Below, in pieces: positions 25,297 to 34,470 of a DNA stretch of 64,000 bases; positions within the stretch are counted from its first letter, which is position 1; every line of letters begins with the position of its first letter. The DNA is from Anaerosporobacter mobilis DSM 15930 (GTDB lineage: Bacteria; Bacillota; Clostridia; Lachnospirales; Lachnospiraceae): the NCBI RefSeq assembly GCF_900142955.1, contig NZ_FRCP01000005.1, positions 496,001-560,000 of the forward strand, in the 5' to 3' direction. A program made the translations under genes and the position numbers. The notes under the pieces were generated by a model. It did no database searches. It was not told where the DNA came from and worked only from the letters and a program-made list of their open reading frames with translations.

Positions 25297-26002
25297 GATC
25301 AGCTACCTCCATGAATACATCTTCTAGTGACTGCCCCTTGGTAAGTTCGTTCGTGTTGCCTGATGCCATTAGTTTTCCATTCTTAATAATCGCAATTTTA
25401 TTACAAAGTTTCTCCGCTACATCAAGTACATGGGTAGAGAAAAAGATTGCGCTACCTTGCTCACATAAGCTACGCATGGTATTCTTAAGAATAATAGCCG
25501 CCTTAGGATCTAAACCAACGAATGGCTCATCAAGTATTAGTAATTTAGGGTCATGTATCAATGCAGATATGATTGCTAATTTTTGTTTCATACCATGGGA
25601 ATACGATGAAATTAAATCGCCTAATACACTGGTAATTTCAAAATCATTCGCATATCTTCTAATCTTATCTTCCCTGTCTTTTGCTGATACCTCGAATATA
25701 TCACCAACAAAATTCAGATATTGAATCCCGGTTAGATGCTCATACAAATCTGGATTATCGGGTATATAGGCTAACTTCTTCTTACAATTAATTGGGCTCA
25801 CACGAATGGATTCACCATCAATTAATATGTCACCTTCATCAAAATCAATAATTCCAACAACAGCTTTGATTGTAGTCGTTTTACCCGCTCCATTATGCCC
25901 GATAAAACCGTAGATATCACCCGCCTGAATATCTAGGCTTAAGTTTGAGACTGCTTCTTTACCACCCTTATAACGCTTAGTAATATTCTTAATTTGTAAC
26001 AT
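25289..26002 (-). CDS. ABC transporter ATP-binding protein
   Basis: ATPase subunit of 237 aa. Walker A GHNGAGKTT, Q-loop region YIPDNPDLYE, signature YSHGMKQK, Walker B LLILDEPFVGLDP and H-loop FSTHVL are present in order, as in exporter ATPases of the CcmA/YhaQ type. AGAGGAG precedes the ATG. It lies between an ArsR-type regulator gene (53 nt upstream) and its permease (8-nt overlap), making a regulator-ATPase-permease operon. Confidence 0.92.
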   Translation of the reverse strand: MLQIKNITKRYKGGKEAVSNLSLDIQAGDIYGFIGHNGAGKTTTIKAVVGIIDFDEGDILIDGESIRVSPINCKKKLAYIPDNPDLYEHLTGIQYLNFVGDIFEVSAKDREDKIRRYANDFEITSVLGDLISSYSHGMKQKLAIISALIHDPKLLILDEPFVGLDPKAAIILKNTMRSLCEQGSAIFFSTHVLDVAEKLCNKIAIIKNGKLMASGNTNELTKGQSLEDVFMEVADHA

Positions 26003-26055
26003 GATCTCTCTCCTCTTCTTTCTAACTTTCTTTCAAAACATCTAAATTAACTATC

Positions 26056-26571
26056 TTACTCTTCTTCACATGGGGATAGTATAAATGTAAACCTACGTTC
26101 TTTTCTGTCCTTAGAAGGTTTATTATCTACTCCCCGTTTAATTACCTGTCCTATCTCGTCTAACATCTCGCGCAATTCATCATCGGATAATAATAAAGTC
26201 GATGTGGATAACGATAAGATATCTTTAATTGGATCAGCCTCTTCATCTTCAAAATAATGTTTAAAAGATCCCATTAATGATAATAAAGTAGATTGAATCA
26301 AACCCGATACTTCATCCTTTTGATATCCACCGTATGCCTCCTTTGCAAGCCCATACGTCTTTTCAATGGTTCCTCTAATTTTGTTTTCTTCCACAACGGT
26401 GATACACTCGGCCTCTAACAAGATTCTTAGATGACGATATAAACTAGCCTGAGGTATATCTTGTAATTCCTCTAACATCTGACTTGTAGTTGCTGTTCCT
26501 CTCCTAATCAACAATTGAATTACACGTTGCCTAATTGGATTCATAATAACTTTAGTAAAATCTTTATTCAT
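26056..26571 (-). CDS. ArsR-type HTH regulator
   Basis: Transcription regulator of 171 aa. The winged HTH occupies about residues 8-75 (IRQRVIQLLIRRGTATTSQMLEEL, then PQASLYRHLRILLEAECI). No metal-binding cysteine cluster is seen; the C-terminal 90 residues are a helical domain of unknown ligand. First gene of the ABC exporter operon, whose promoter is at 26626-26654. Ribosome-binding sequence before the ATG is weak (GAGAAAG). Confidence 0.82.
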   Translation of the reverse strand: MNKDFTKVIMNPIRQRVIQLLIRRGTATTSQMLEELQDIPQASLYRHLRILLEAECITVVEENKIRGTIEKTYGLAKEAYGGYQKDEVSGLIQSTLLSLMGSFKHYFEDEEADPIKDILSLSTSTLLLSDDELREMLDEIGQVIKRGVDNKPSKDRKERRFTFILSPCEEE

Positions 26572-26625
26572 ATAATCTTTACACTACTTTCTCATTAACT
26601 TTTTATTTTATTGTTACCACTTTTG

Positions 26626-26654
26626 ATTATATTATCATTTTTAATAATATTCAA
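26626..26654 (-). promoter_or_regulatory. Promoter of the ArsR-ABC exporter operon
   Basis: TTGAAT (26649-26654), 17-nt spacer and TATAAT (26626-26631). About 20 nt upstream of -35, TACCA/TGGTA form a short inverted repeat that could be part of the regulator's operator. Confidence 0.68.
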
Positions 26655-26733
26655 GTACTTTTTATAGAAATTACCAAAAATGGTATTTAAACTATGCACT
26701 TGCTTGTTTTATTATTTTTTATATTGCTATATA

Positions 26734-26800
26734 CATAAATAAGCAAAGAATGATGCTACCAAATGATCATTTTTTTGGCATCTTTCTTTGCTTATTTATG
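26734..26800. terminator. Bidirectional terminator after the CsoR gene
   Basis: Long inverted repeat CATAAATAAGCAAAGA/TCTTTGCTTATTTATG with an inner GATGC/GCATC and CCAAA/TTTGG stem. It follows the stop of the CsoR-like gene and precedes the ArsR operon promoter. Confidence 0.7.
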
Positions 26801-26835
26801 TTTTATTTTTATTTCATTCATGGTACAAATATAGT

Positions 26836-27258
26836 CTACTTCATGAACTTATCAATTGCTTCAGATAGTTGATGAATGGCTTGATGATCCTCTTCTTCAA
26901 TGGCTTCTACAATACAATGATTGATATGATTCTTCAAAACTACCTTACCTGTATTATTAATGGCCGAACGAACTGCTGCTAATTGAATTAAAACCTCGCT
27001 ACAATCCACATCATTCTCCACCATTCTTTTAACTGCTTCTAGATGGCCGGCTGCTCTAGATAATCGATTCACGATAGCCTTTTTCTCTTCTGCACTATGA
27101 ACATGCTTATGAACGTGCGTATGACCATGCATCTGATTATCCTTATGACCATGGCTATCTTCATGCGATTGCATTTGCTCATGAATATGCGTATGCATTT
27201 TATTATCTTCCATATCGTCTTTATGGATTTGAGTTCCCTTTGTCTGTACTTTTCCCAT
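26836..27258 (-). CDS. CsoR/RcnR-family metal-sensing repressor with His-rich N-terminus
   Basis: Helical metal-responsive repressor of 140 aa. The CsoR core (about residues 55-140) has the ligand set Cys in VDCSEVL, His in LKNHINHC and the Cys four residues on, as in Cu(I)-sensing CsoR. The first 55 residues are unusual: about 14 histidines in runs such as HTHIHEQ, HGHTHVHKHVH. Such a tail could bind nickel, zinc or copper. No copper ATPase, chaperone or cation efflux gene lies next to it; the neighbour is a chromate-type transporter on the same strand, 81 nt upstream. AGGGGGG precedes the ATG. Confidence 0.88.
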   Translation of the reverse strand: MGKVQTKGTQIHKDDMEDNKMHTHIHEQMQSHEDSHGHKDNQMHGHTHVHKHVHSAEEKKAIVNRLSRAAGHLEAVKRMVENDVDCSEVLIQLAAVRSAINNTGKVVLKNHINHCIVEAIEEEDHQAIHQLSEAIDKFMK

Positions 27259-27339
27259 ATTACCCCCCTGGTTCTCTTTACCTTAATTATACTGGTTTTT
27301 ACCTATTAATCAACCAAATTCTCATGGGTTTTAAGTAAT

Positions 27340-27897
27340 CTACTCTAGTAGATAACCAGAAACAATACCAATTAATCCAGACACGCAAATCACCCAAACT
27401 GGATTTGATTTTTTGTACAACATAAATATGGATACTATAATAATACCGATTGAAGTTAACACCCCGCTACTGGAAACTATTGTTTCTGTACTGATATGAA
27501 ATACCGATTTCCCAATTGATAGCGCTGCTGCTGCAATTAGACCAACTACTGCTGGATGTAGACCATTCATGCAACCATTCACTATTTTGCTTTCTTTGAA
27601 CTTGTCGTAACATTTTGCTAATAGAAGTATGATGATAAAGGATGGTAATACAACACCTAGTGTAGCTGAAATCGCACCAAAAACTCCTCCTACAACACTA
27701 CCTACATAAGTTGATACATTAACGGCAAAGGGTCCTGGTGTACTTTCACTAACTGCTACGAAATTAACCAGCTCATCAAGTTCCATCCACTTATTATTCA
27801 TTACCTCCTTCTCAATAAGAGGTAGCATTGCATAACCACCACCGAAGGTAAACAATCCTATTCTAAAAAACGAAATAAACAACATAAAATATATCAT
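27340..27897 (-). CDS. Chromate-transporter-family protein, subunit 2
   Basis: Half-size CHR-family membrane protein (185 aa) with about five hydrophobic helices. The family motif FGGGYAMLPLIEKEV and the ESTPGPFAVN loop are clear. Half-size CHR proteins usually act as heterodimers; the partner is the next gene upstream, which overlaps this one by 4 nt. Substrate is inferred from family; chromate efflux or another oxyanion. Confidence 0.9.
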   Translation of the reverse strand: MIYFMLFISFFRIGLFTFGGGYAMLPLIEKEVMNNKWMELDELVNFVAVSESTPGPFAVNVSTYVGSVVGGVFGAISATLGVVLPSFIIILLLAKCYDKFKESKIVNGCMNGLHPAVVGLIAAAALSIGKSVFHISTETIVSSSGVLTSIGIIIVSIFMLYKKSNPVWVICVSGLIGIVSGYLLE

Positions 27898-28448
27898 TGT
27901 GAATCCTTTCTAGCCATAATACTGCTAAAACAAAACCCAATTATAGCGCATAGAATAAGAATCAAAATTGCACTGGCGTTAAAAAAACCTACACTGATAA
28001 ACGCAGCCACCATGATACTATAGCTAAACCAATTTTTCTTACATTGTTTATACATAGAATAGCATGCGCTTAAGATAAGAACGAAAACTCCTGCACGAAT
28101 CCCTGTAAATGCATATTGTACAGCACGGAATTCTTCAAATTGCTTCAAGACAAAAGAGATGGCTAATATAATTAAAAATGATGGCAATGTTACTCCCAGT
28201 GTTGCCATCATTGCTCCAAAAACACCACCCAATTGATATCCTACGAAAGTAGCCGAATTAACCGCAAAAGCCCCAGGCGTTGATTCTGATACCGCAATGA
28301 TGTCCATCATGTCTTTTTCGTCAATCCACTTTCTCTCAACAACTTCTCTTCGTATCAATGGTATCATTGCATAGCCACCACCGAAGGTAAAGGCACCTAT
28401 CTTAAAAAATGTTAGGAACAGTTGCCCATATTGTTTCTTCAGCCCCAT
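27894..28448 (-). CDS. Chromate-transporter-family protein, subunit 1
   Basis: Half-size CHR protein of 184 aa starting MGLKKQYGQ, with FGGGYAMIPLIRREV and ESTPGAFAVN motifs, about 40 percent like its partner by eye. The ATG at 28446-28448 follows AAGGAGG; an upstream in-frame ATG would add 12 residues. Overlap with the second subunit gene shows tight coupling. The His-rich CsoR gene is downstream on the same strand. Confidence 0.88.
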   Translation of the reverse strand: MGLKKQYGQLFLTFFKIGAFTFGGGYAMIPLIRREVVERKWIDEKDMMDIIAVSESTPGAFAVNSATFVGYQLGGVFGAMMATLGVTLPSFLIILAISFVLKQFEEFRAVQYAFTGIRAGVFVLILSACYSMYKQCKKNWFSYSIMVAAFISVGFFNASAILILILCAIIGFCFSSIMARKDSQ

Positions 28449-28531
28449 TTGATAAACCTCCTTATTCGAATAAACACAAGACACATTCTATTCATGTATA
28501 AGACATAGAGCGATTCCGCCATCGTCTAAAT

Positions 28532-28603
28532 GAATAAAGCTGTTAATTGTTATCAGATAAGTATCTTTTCTTATCTAATACCAAATAACAGCTTTCTTTA
28601 TTC
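28532..28603. terminator. Bidirectional terminator between CHR genes and GH43
   Basis: Arms GAATAAAGCTGTTA and TAACAGCTTTCTTTATTC, with an inner AGATAAG/CTTATCT stem. It separates the end of the xylan island (GH43) from the chromate-transporter operon; no other feature is seen in 28449-28702. Confidence 0.7.
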
Positions 28604-28702
28604 CTAATTATCTTCAATTTTTAGAATACTATCCATTACACTATATGCATTGAGAAAAATTGCTGGTCAATGGGACATATTCTCCACCAACCTTATTCAT
28701 TA

Positions 28703-30238
28703 TTATAGCCCCGTATAAGAGAGCCAATTAAAATCAGCAAAACTATTGCTCTCTCTACCTTTTGACGTGATATACATGCCAATCGTACAACCTACAAATC
28801 CACCAGCCACTTCTGTACTCAGGGTATTCGTGTTAATGTTCTGTGCAAGAACCTGTTCTTTCCCATCTTGCTTATAACGGATCGAAAGTACTTGATCTTG
28901 TCCCGATACTGTAATTACTAGTGGTCTAGGCATAATTTCTTTCCTACCAAGTTCAAAACTCTCTTCGTTGTTTCTCATCAACGCTTTCATATAGGTCTTA
29001 TCGTCCTCTTTCACCACTGTAACTGTTAAATAATATTCATTACTTTGTACAATTGCCATACCAGCTTCTTCACCTTCCACGATGTTACAAGTTAGACGAG
29101 TAGAGGCTTGGAAACGATGATGTTGCTGTCTCACACCTACATAAGTAGAGCTAACTAAATCATCAATTGTTTCCTTACGGGCATGCATTCTTAGAATCCC
29201 TTGTTCTGGAAGAATCTCATATGCCGATTCATCAGGGTTGTGTAAGAATACGAAGTGTGGATCCCACTTTTTTTCATAGAAGTGATAACAGTGATTATGA
29301 TATGTTTGTTCTTGTTCTTCCAATGGCACCTCAATTTCATCTGTTATGATTCCGAATCCTTTATTCACCACCGGCCATCCATCTTCCCAATCTACTTTAG
29401 CCAAGAAGGTTTCTCTTCCCATATTACAATAGCCTTGTTTTGGTCTTGATGCTAATAATACCATATACCATTCACCGTTCTTATCCTGAACCAAATCACC
29501 ATGACCTGTATTAATAATGGGATTATTCTTTCCAAGGTGTCTATGAGTAACAATCGGATTTCTCGGACAGGATTCATACGATCCAAACAATTCCTTACTT
29601 CTTGCGATGGTTACGGAATGCTCAAATCCTGTTCCACCTTCTGCAATCATTACATAATAATAGTCACCTATTCTGTATAGATGAGGTCCCTCTACCCAAT
29701 TGGAAGGATTCATAGAACCTCTCCAAAGGACACGAGAGTTGCCTAATAAGATACCTGCTTTTAGATCTAATTCCTGAATCCATATTTCACAGTCTCCCCA
29801 GTAAGCTTCACCGTCAGAATTGGCTCTTTGTCCCACATAATACGCTTTACCATCTACATCAAAGAATAACGTTGGATCAATTCCATCGGCACCCACTAAG
29901 AAATACGGTTCTGACCAAGGACCAGCTGGGTCTGTTGCTGTAACATAGAAGTTACCACCACCGCCTACATTGGTGGTTATCATATAGAATGTTCCATCAT
30001 GATAGCGAATACTAGGTGCAAAGATACCACCAGAATGCCATTGATCATCAAGACTAACTTGACTCTTTCTTGTTAATACGTTACCTATTTGAGTCCAGTT
30101 TTTCAAATCTCTACTATGAAAAATCGGTACTCCAGGGAAATATGTAAATGTAGAATTCACAAGGTAAAAATCTTCTCCAACTGCACAGATGGATGGGTCT
30201 GGATAATAACCAGGTAGGATTGGATTTGTCACTTTCAT
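28703..30238 (-). CDS. GH43 beta-xylosidase / alpha-L-arabinofuranosidase
   Basis: Inverting glycosidase of about 511 aa, likely cytoplasmic because no signal peptide is seen. Residues 1-300 form the five-bladed propeller with catalytic residues visible in GYYPDPSIC (Asp base), GIDPTLFF (Asp) and WVEGPHLY (Glu acid). The rest is the beta-sandwich domain of XynB-type GH43 enzymes, ending in EVAGGFVGCTIGMYI. The ATG at 30236-30238 gives the family-typical MKVTNPILPGYYPDPS; another lies four codons upstream. Last gene of the pair with the Gfo/Idh oxidoreductase. Closely similar to the GH43 at 39533-41113 along its full length. Confidence 0.92.
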   Translation of the reverse strand: MKVTNPILPGYYPDPSICAVGEDFYLVNSTFTYFPGVPIFHSRDLKNWTQIGNVLTRKSQVSLDDQWHSGGIFAPSIRYHDGTFYMITTNVGGGGNFYVTATDPAGPWSEPYFLVGADGIDPTLFFDVDGKAYYVGQRANSDGEAYWGDCEIWIQELDLKAGILLGNSRVLWRGSMNPSNWVEGPHLYRIGDYYYVMIAEGGTGFEHSVTIARSKELFGSYESCPRNPIVTHRHLGKNNPIINTGHGDLVQDKNGEWYMVLLASRPKQGYCNMGRETFLAKVDWEDGWPVVNKGFGIITDEIEVPLEEQEQTYHNHCYHFYEKKWDPHFVFLHNPDESAYEILPEQGILRMHARKETIDDLVSSTYVGVRQQHHRFQASTRLTCNIVEGEEAGMAIVQSNEYYLTVTVVKEDDKTYMKALMRNNEESFELGRKEIMPRPLVITVSGQDQVLSIRYKQDGKEQVLAQNINTNTLSTEVAGGFVGCTIGMYITSKGRESNSFADFNWLSYTGL

Positions 30239-30263
30239 ATAAATAACCATGCCTTTCTTAAAA

Positions 30264-30285
30264 CCTGCGAACTTTTGGTCGCAGG
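30264..30285 (-). promoter_or_regulatory. Hairpin 26 nt upstream of the GH43 start
   Basis: CCTGCGA/TCGCAGG, 7-bp arms with an 8-nt loop, followed on the minus strand by TTTT. It could be a weak terminator or an mRNA 5' stabiliser between the oxidoreductase and GH43 genes. Confidence 0.45.
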
Positions 30286-30398
30286 AACAAATTTGCTTGT
30301 TGTTATATTCAAAAGTATAGCGATTTTCACCTTGTAATTCTTCAATTGACTTGCTAATAACTAGTACAATTCTGCTTTGCTTATCAATTCTTGACTAA

Positions 30399-31379
30399 TT
30401 AGTTGTCTGTCTCATCCCATGGATAGATTACGCCCCACTCTTTACGAAGAGAATCCATTAATTCCATCACCTTAATTGTTTCTGCATGTGGCATCTGTGG
30501 GCATTCCAAAAGACCATTTTTCATCGCTTCTACACAAGCTTCCACCTGATACTCATAGCCAGTTATTTGATCCTTAAACGTTTCTTTCTTAAGTAATTCA
30601 TCATTACTATTATACACTCGAATCTCTTCACAGTTATTTATGTTCTGAATCTCCATATAACCTTGTGTCCCACTAATGATTCCCATTCGATTGGTTCTTG
30701 CCATGAATGTGCTATGAAGAGAAGCCATCTTCCCGTCTGCATAAGATAAGGTAATTGTATTCATGCTGTCCACATCAGTGTCCGTTATTATCGCAGTTGA
30801 AGATACCTCTGAATAATTAGAACCAAGAACCATACAAGCAAAATTAATCGGATACACTCCCAGATCAAGTAACGCTCCACCTGCTAATTCTGGTTTAACT
30901 AAGCGCTCCACTTGACCAATCGCATAGCCTAGATTCGCAGTTACAGAAGTCACATCACCAATTATTCCACTATCAATAACTGCCTGTATTCTTTCTCGAC
31001 TTGGCATATATCTTGTCCAAATTGCTTCTGTAATAAATACTTTCTTTTCCTTGGCAAGCGAAAGAATTTCCTTTGCTTGTTTTGCATTGGCGGTGAAGGC
31101 TTTCTCACATAACACAGGTTTCCCATGTTCAATACATAGTTTAGCATGTGCATAATGATGGGAATGGGGTGTCGCAATATAAACCAATTCTACCTCATCA
31201 TCTTGCACGAGTTCTTCGTACGAACCGTATGCTTTCTCAAATCCATTCTTTGTGGCGAACTCAGTGGCTTTATCTAAATCACGAGAAGCTACCGCATAGC
31301 TTTCAATACCTGTCATCTTACTTATCGTACTCGCCATAGTCTGCGCAATATTCCCTGCTCCAAGAATTGCAAATTTCAT
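30399..31379 (-). CDS. Gfo/Idh/MocA-family oxidoreductase
   Basis: NAD(P)-dependent sugar oxidoreductase family protein of 326 aa. The N-terminal Rossmann fold has ILGAGNIAQTMAS; the catalytic EKAF lysine (VLCEKAFTANAKQA) is present; the C-terminal domain contains LDLGVYPINFACMVLG. The family includes xylose and dihydrodiol dehydrogenases. Position inside the hemicellulose island suggests a sugar or sugar-acid substrate, which is inference. AAAAGGAGG precedes the ATG. Confidence 0.88.
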   Translation of the reverse strand: MKFAILGAGNIAQTMASTISKMTGIESYAVASRDLDKATEFATKNGFEKAYGSYEELVQDDEVELVYIATPHSHHYAHAKLCIEHGKPVLCEKAFTANAKQAKEILSLAKEKKVFITEAIWTRYMPSRERIQAVIDSGIIGDVTSVTANLGYAIGQVERLVKPELAGGALLDLGVYPINFACMVLGSNYSEVSSTAIITDTDVDSMNTITLSYADGKMASLHSTFMARTNRMGIISGTQGYMEIQNINNCEEIRVYNSNDELLKKETFKDQITGYEYQVEACVEAMKNGLLECPQMPHAETIKVMELMDSLRKEWGVIYPWDETDN

Positions 31380-31523
31380 ATTCTTATACCTCCTTTTATC
31401 TATATACTACTTATTATACACGTATATCCTGTGTATTACTATAAAAACACGCTATCATAAACTCACTTTTTCGTACATTCACTTTATCTTAAACTTACGT
31501 AATATATATTCTAATAAAGAAAA

Positions 31524-31598
31524 TATGCTCCTCCTTGTAGTCAGTAGTAGTTACAATCGGTATTGCTTATCATAACTAACTACCACAAAGGGAGCACA
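31524..31598 (-). terminator. Hairpin downstream of the HIT gene
   Basis: Long imperfect inverted repeat: GTGCTCCCTTTGTGGTAGTTAG on one side and ACTGACTACAAGGAGGAGCA on the other, in minus-strand RNA, with a modest T-rich tail. Probably the terminator of the HIT-protein gene. It fills the middle of the 31380-31636 gap. Confidence 0.55.
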
Positions 31599-31636
31599 TC
31601 AACTTGTGAATGTTTTCTACCAATTACCTATTCCTG

Positions 31637-32056
31637 TTACATAGCTTCACGTAATTTTTTAGCAAGCTCTTCACACGTTTCATCATCAATCATAACTTTA
31701 CCACTATTCATGGTAAATGTTCCACCCCATTCGCTTCCACCTTCGTATTTGGGAACTAGGTGAAAATGTAAGTGGTGCCCAGTATCACCATATGCACCAT
31801 AATTGATTTTGTTTGGCGAGAAAGCTTTATGCATAGCACCAGCTACTTTAGCAATTTCAGCAAAATAATCATTTCTTTCTTCATCTGTTAAGTCAATTAA
31901 TTCGCTTACATGTTTTTTATGAGCTACTATTACACGACCTGGATTGCTTTGTTCCTTAAAGATAAATACCAGACTATTCTCCATCTCAATTGCTAAGTAT
32001 CCAAATGTAGCTACTAGCTCGCCCTGCATGCAATAGGCACAATTCTGATCTTTCAT
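31637..32056 (-). CDS. HIT-family protein
   Basis: Histidine-triad nucleotide-binding protein (139 aa), which hydrolyses AMP-linked substrates. The triad HHLHFHLVP lies at about residues 93-101. A CAYC near the N-terminus may bind zinc with later residues, as in some HIT proteins. AAGGAGAG precedes the ATG. It lies within the hemicellulose island but is a housekeeping type; a functional link is not evident. Confidence 0.9.
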   Translation of the reverse strand: MKDQNCAYCMQGELVATFGYLAIEMENSLVFIFKEQSNPGRVIVAHKKHVSELIDLTDEERNDYFAEIAKVAGAMHKAFSPNKINYGAYGDTGHHLHFHLVPKYEGGSEWGGTFTMNSGKVMIDDETCEELAKKLREAM

Positions 32057-32209
32057 ACTACTCTCCTTATGTAATTCAATTCGTATTTTGCCAAAAGAAT
32101 CAGATAATAACTCCTGCTTTCATAATAACATAAACCAAAGAAAATAACCATCTTGTTAAACAAGTTTTGGTCGTAAGTTTACTTAGAAATATGTATTTAC
32201 TTCCATTCC

Positions 32210-34369
32210 CTAGGATAATTCTAAGTATTCGTTACTTGTAACTTTGAAACATTGTGGCTTTTTATGCGTAAGTTCTTCGCTCCGCCTATCTGGTTGTGAA
32301 TCACCAACATAGATCGAATAGGTTCCAGGTAACACCACTCGTTTGCCTTCCTCATCACATAAGGAGAAGGCTTCTATTCCCAAATGAATACCTATATGTT
32401 TCGTTCCACCTATAGCTAATGCTACTTTCTTAAAGGCTTTAAGTCCTGCATTTGGCGTATTCTCACGCTCTGCTTTCACATAAACTTGAACGGTTTCTCT
32501 TGCATCCATATTTCCTGTATTGGTTACATCACAAGTGATTTCAACGCCCTCCTTTGTTATTACATCTGAAGATAAAGCCACATTTTCAATCTCAAATGTA
32601 GTATAGGATAGTCCATAACCAAATGGATAAAGTGCCTCGTTCTTCATATAACGATAGGTTCTATTCTTCATAGAATAATCCGTGAAAGCAGGTAATTCTT
32701 CTGTGGTACGATAGAATGTGATTGGTAATTTAGCTTCTGGTGAGAACTCACCGAATAACACTTCTGCAATTGCCTTACCACCTTGTGCACCTGGATACCA
32801 GCCTTGAATAATTGCCGGTATGTGTTCCTCTGCAAAGTTAACTGCTAATGCACTTCCTGATAAAATCACTAAAACAACTGGTTTTCCTGATTCATACATT
32901 ACCTTTAATACTTCTTCTTGTAAACCTGGAAGACTCAGATTCGGTTTATCTCCACTTGCGTATTGATTACCTTCGTCCCCTTCTTCTCCTTCTAATCCAG
33001 AATCTAATCCAAGGCAGGCAATCAAGACATCACTTTCCTTGCAGATTCCTCTTACTTCAGCAATTCGATCATTTTCTTTTCCCAAACCGCTAATTCGGTC
33101 TTTATATAGATGGCAGCCTTCTGAATATAAAACACGAACATCATCACCAAGATAATCCTGAATCCCTTCATTAATCGTTACATAACGAGATGCTGTTCCT
33201 TCATAATTACCAACTAGTGCTCTTCTGTTATCTGCATTCGGACCAATAATCCCAATAGTCTTAATCCCATTCTTATCAAGAGGTAGTAAGTTTCCTTCAT
33301 TCTTTAGCAATACTAAGGTCTTTCTAGCCGTATCAAGATTCTTTTCCTTCATTGCTCTAGAATCTACAATTGTATAATTAATTGCGTTGTATGGTACTTT
33401 CTTAGGCTCATCAAACAATCCTAACTTCATTCTAGTTGTGAACAGACGCTCCACAGCAGTCGTTACTTGTTCCTCTGAAACCTTCCCTTCCTTAACAGCT
33501 TGCGCTAGATATAGGAATATATTCCCACAATTTAAATCGCAGCCCATAGAAACAGCTAAAGCTACCGAATCAACTGCGGAGTCCGTTACATGGTGATATT
33601 CATGAAAATCTTTAATTGCCCAACAATCCGATACTACATGACCATCAAATCCCCATTGCTCTCTTAAGGTATCTTTTAATAAAAACTTACTTCCACAGCA
33701 AGGTTCGCCGTTCGTCCGATTATAAGCACCCATCACGGTTTCCACTTTGGCTTCCTTCACACACGCTTCGAAGGCTGGTAGATACGTCTCCCACATATCT
33801 TGCATGTTAACTTCTGCATTAAACGAGTGACGAATATCCTCTGGTCCTGAATGTACTGCAAAATGTTTTGCACAAGCAGCAGTCTTTAGATAATTCTCAT
33901 CCTCTCCTTGAAGACCTTTTATATAACTAACTCCTAATCTAGCAGTTAAATAAGGGTCTTCCCCATAGGTTTCATGACCGCGTCCCCATCTTGGATCTCT
34001 GAATATGTTTACATTTGGAGCCCAAAAAGTAAGTCCTTTATAGATATCCGTATCACCAAATTCTTGTTGCATATTAAACTTCGCTCTGGCTTCCGTTGAG
34101 ACAGCATCTGCAACCGATTCAAGTAAGTCCTCATCAAAACTTGCTGCAAGTCCAATGGCTTGTGGGAAAATCGTTGCTACTCCGGCTCTTGCAACTCCAT
34201 GTAATCCTTCATTCCACCAGTTATATGAATTAACACCAAGTCGTTCAATTGCTGGTGCTCCATGTAACATCTGAAAACATTTTTCTTCTAGTGTCATCTT
34301 ACTTACAAGTTCTTTTGCAAGTTCTTTATATTCTTTGATCTTTTGGGTATTATGTACTAATTCTGCCAT
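32210..34369 (-). CDS. GH3 beta-xylosidase / beta-glucosidase
   Basis: Retaining glycosidase of 719 aa without signal peptide. The N-terminal barrel (about 1-330) includes RDPRWGRGHETYGEDPYL, KHFAVHSGPE and the catalytic nucleophile in HVVSDCWAI; the second domain (about 370-590) includes the GLEGEEGDEGN loop with a probable acid/base glutamate; a fibronectin-III-like domain ends the protein. The GLSY.TF and LPGTYSIYVGDS blocks fit xylosidase-type GH3 enzymes. The ATG at 34367-34369 follows GGAAGGTG; an upstream start would add 11 residues. Follows the GH67 gene by about 100 nt. Confidence 0.93.
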   Translation of the reverse strand: MAELVHNTQKIKEYKELAKELVSKMTLEEKCFQMLHGAPAIERLGVNSYNWWNEGLHGVARAGVATIFPQAIGLAASFDEDLLESVADAVSTEARAKFNMQQEFGDTDIYKGLTFWAPNVNIFRDPRWGRGHETYGEDPYLTARLGVSYIKGLQGEDENYLKTAACAKHFAVHSGPEDIRHSFNAEVNMQDMWETYLPAFEACVKEAKVETVMGAYNRTNGEPCCGSKFLLKDTLREQWGFDGHVVSDCWAIKDFHEYHHVTDSAVDSVALAVSMGCDLNCGNIFLYLAQAVKEGKVSEEQVTTAVERLFTTRMKLGLFDEPKKVPYNAINYTIVDSRAMKEKNLDTARKTLVLLKNEGNLLPLDKNGIKTIGIIGPNADNRRALVGNYEGTASRYVTINEGIQDYLGDDVRVLYSEGCHLYKDRISGLGKENDRIAEVRGICKESDVLIACLGLDSGLEGEEGDEGNQYASGDKPNLSLPGLQEEVLKVMYESGKPVVLVILSGSALAVNFAEEHIPAIIQGWYPGAQGGKAIAEVLFGEFSPEAKLPITFYRTTEELPAFTDYSMKNRTYRYMKNEALYPFGYGLSYTTFEIENVALSSDVITKEGVEITCDVTNTGNMDARETVQVYVKAERENTPNAGLKAFKKVALAIGGTKHIGIHLGIEAFSLCDEEGKRVVLPGTYSIYVGDSQPDRRSEELTHKKPQCFKVTSNEYLELS

Positions 34370-34470
34370 AAAATTCACCTTCCGTATTCGTTTTTTTATC
34401 ATATATTAATAAATTCCAATATAATATCCTCACAAACATTACTGCTCACTATCTAAATCAACACAAATCC

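Noticed and set aside
26836..28448. A copper or nickel resistance operon
   Set aside because: Only the CsoR-like regulator suggests this; the adjacent genes are chromate-transporter-family, with no P-type ATPase or metal chaperone.
31637..32056. HIT gene as a xylan-utilisation component
   Set aside because: Its family and separate terminator suggest housekeeping; position alone is weak evidence.
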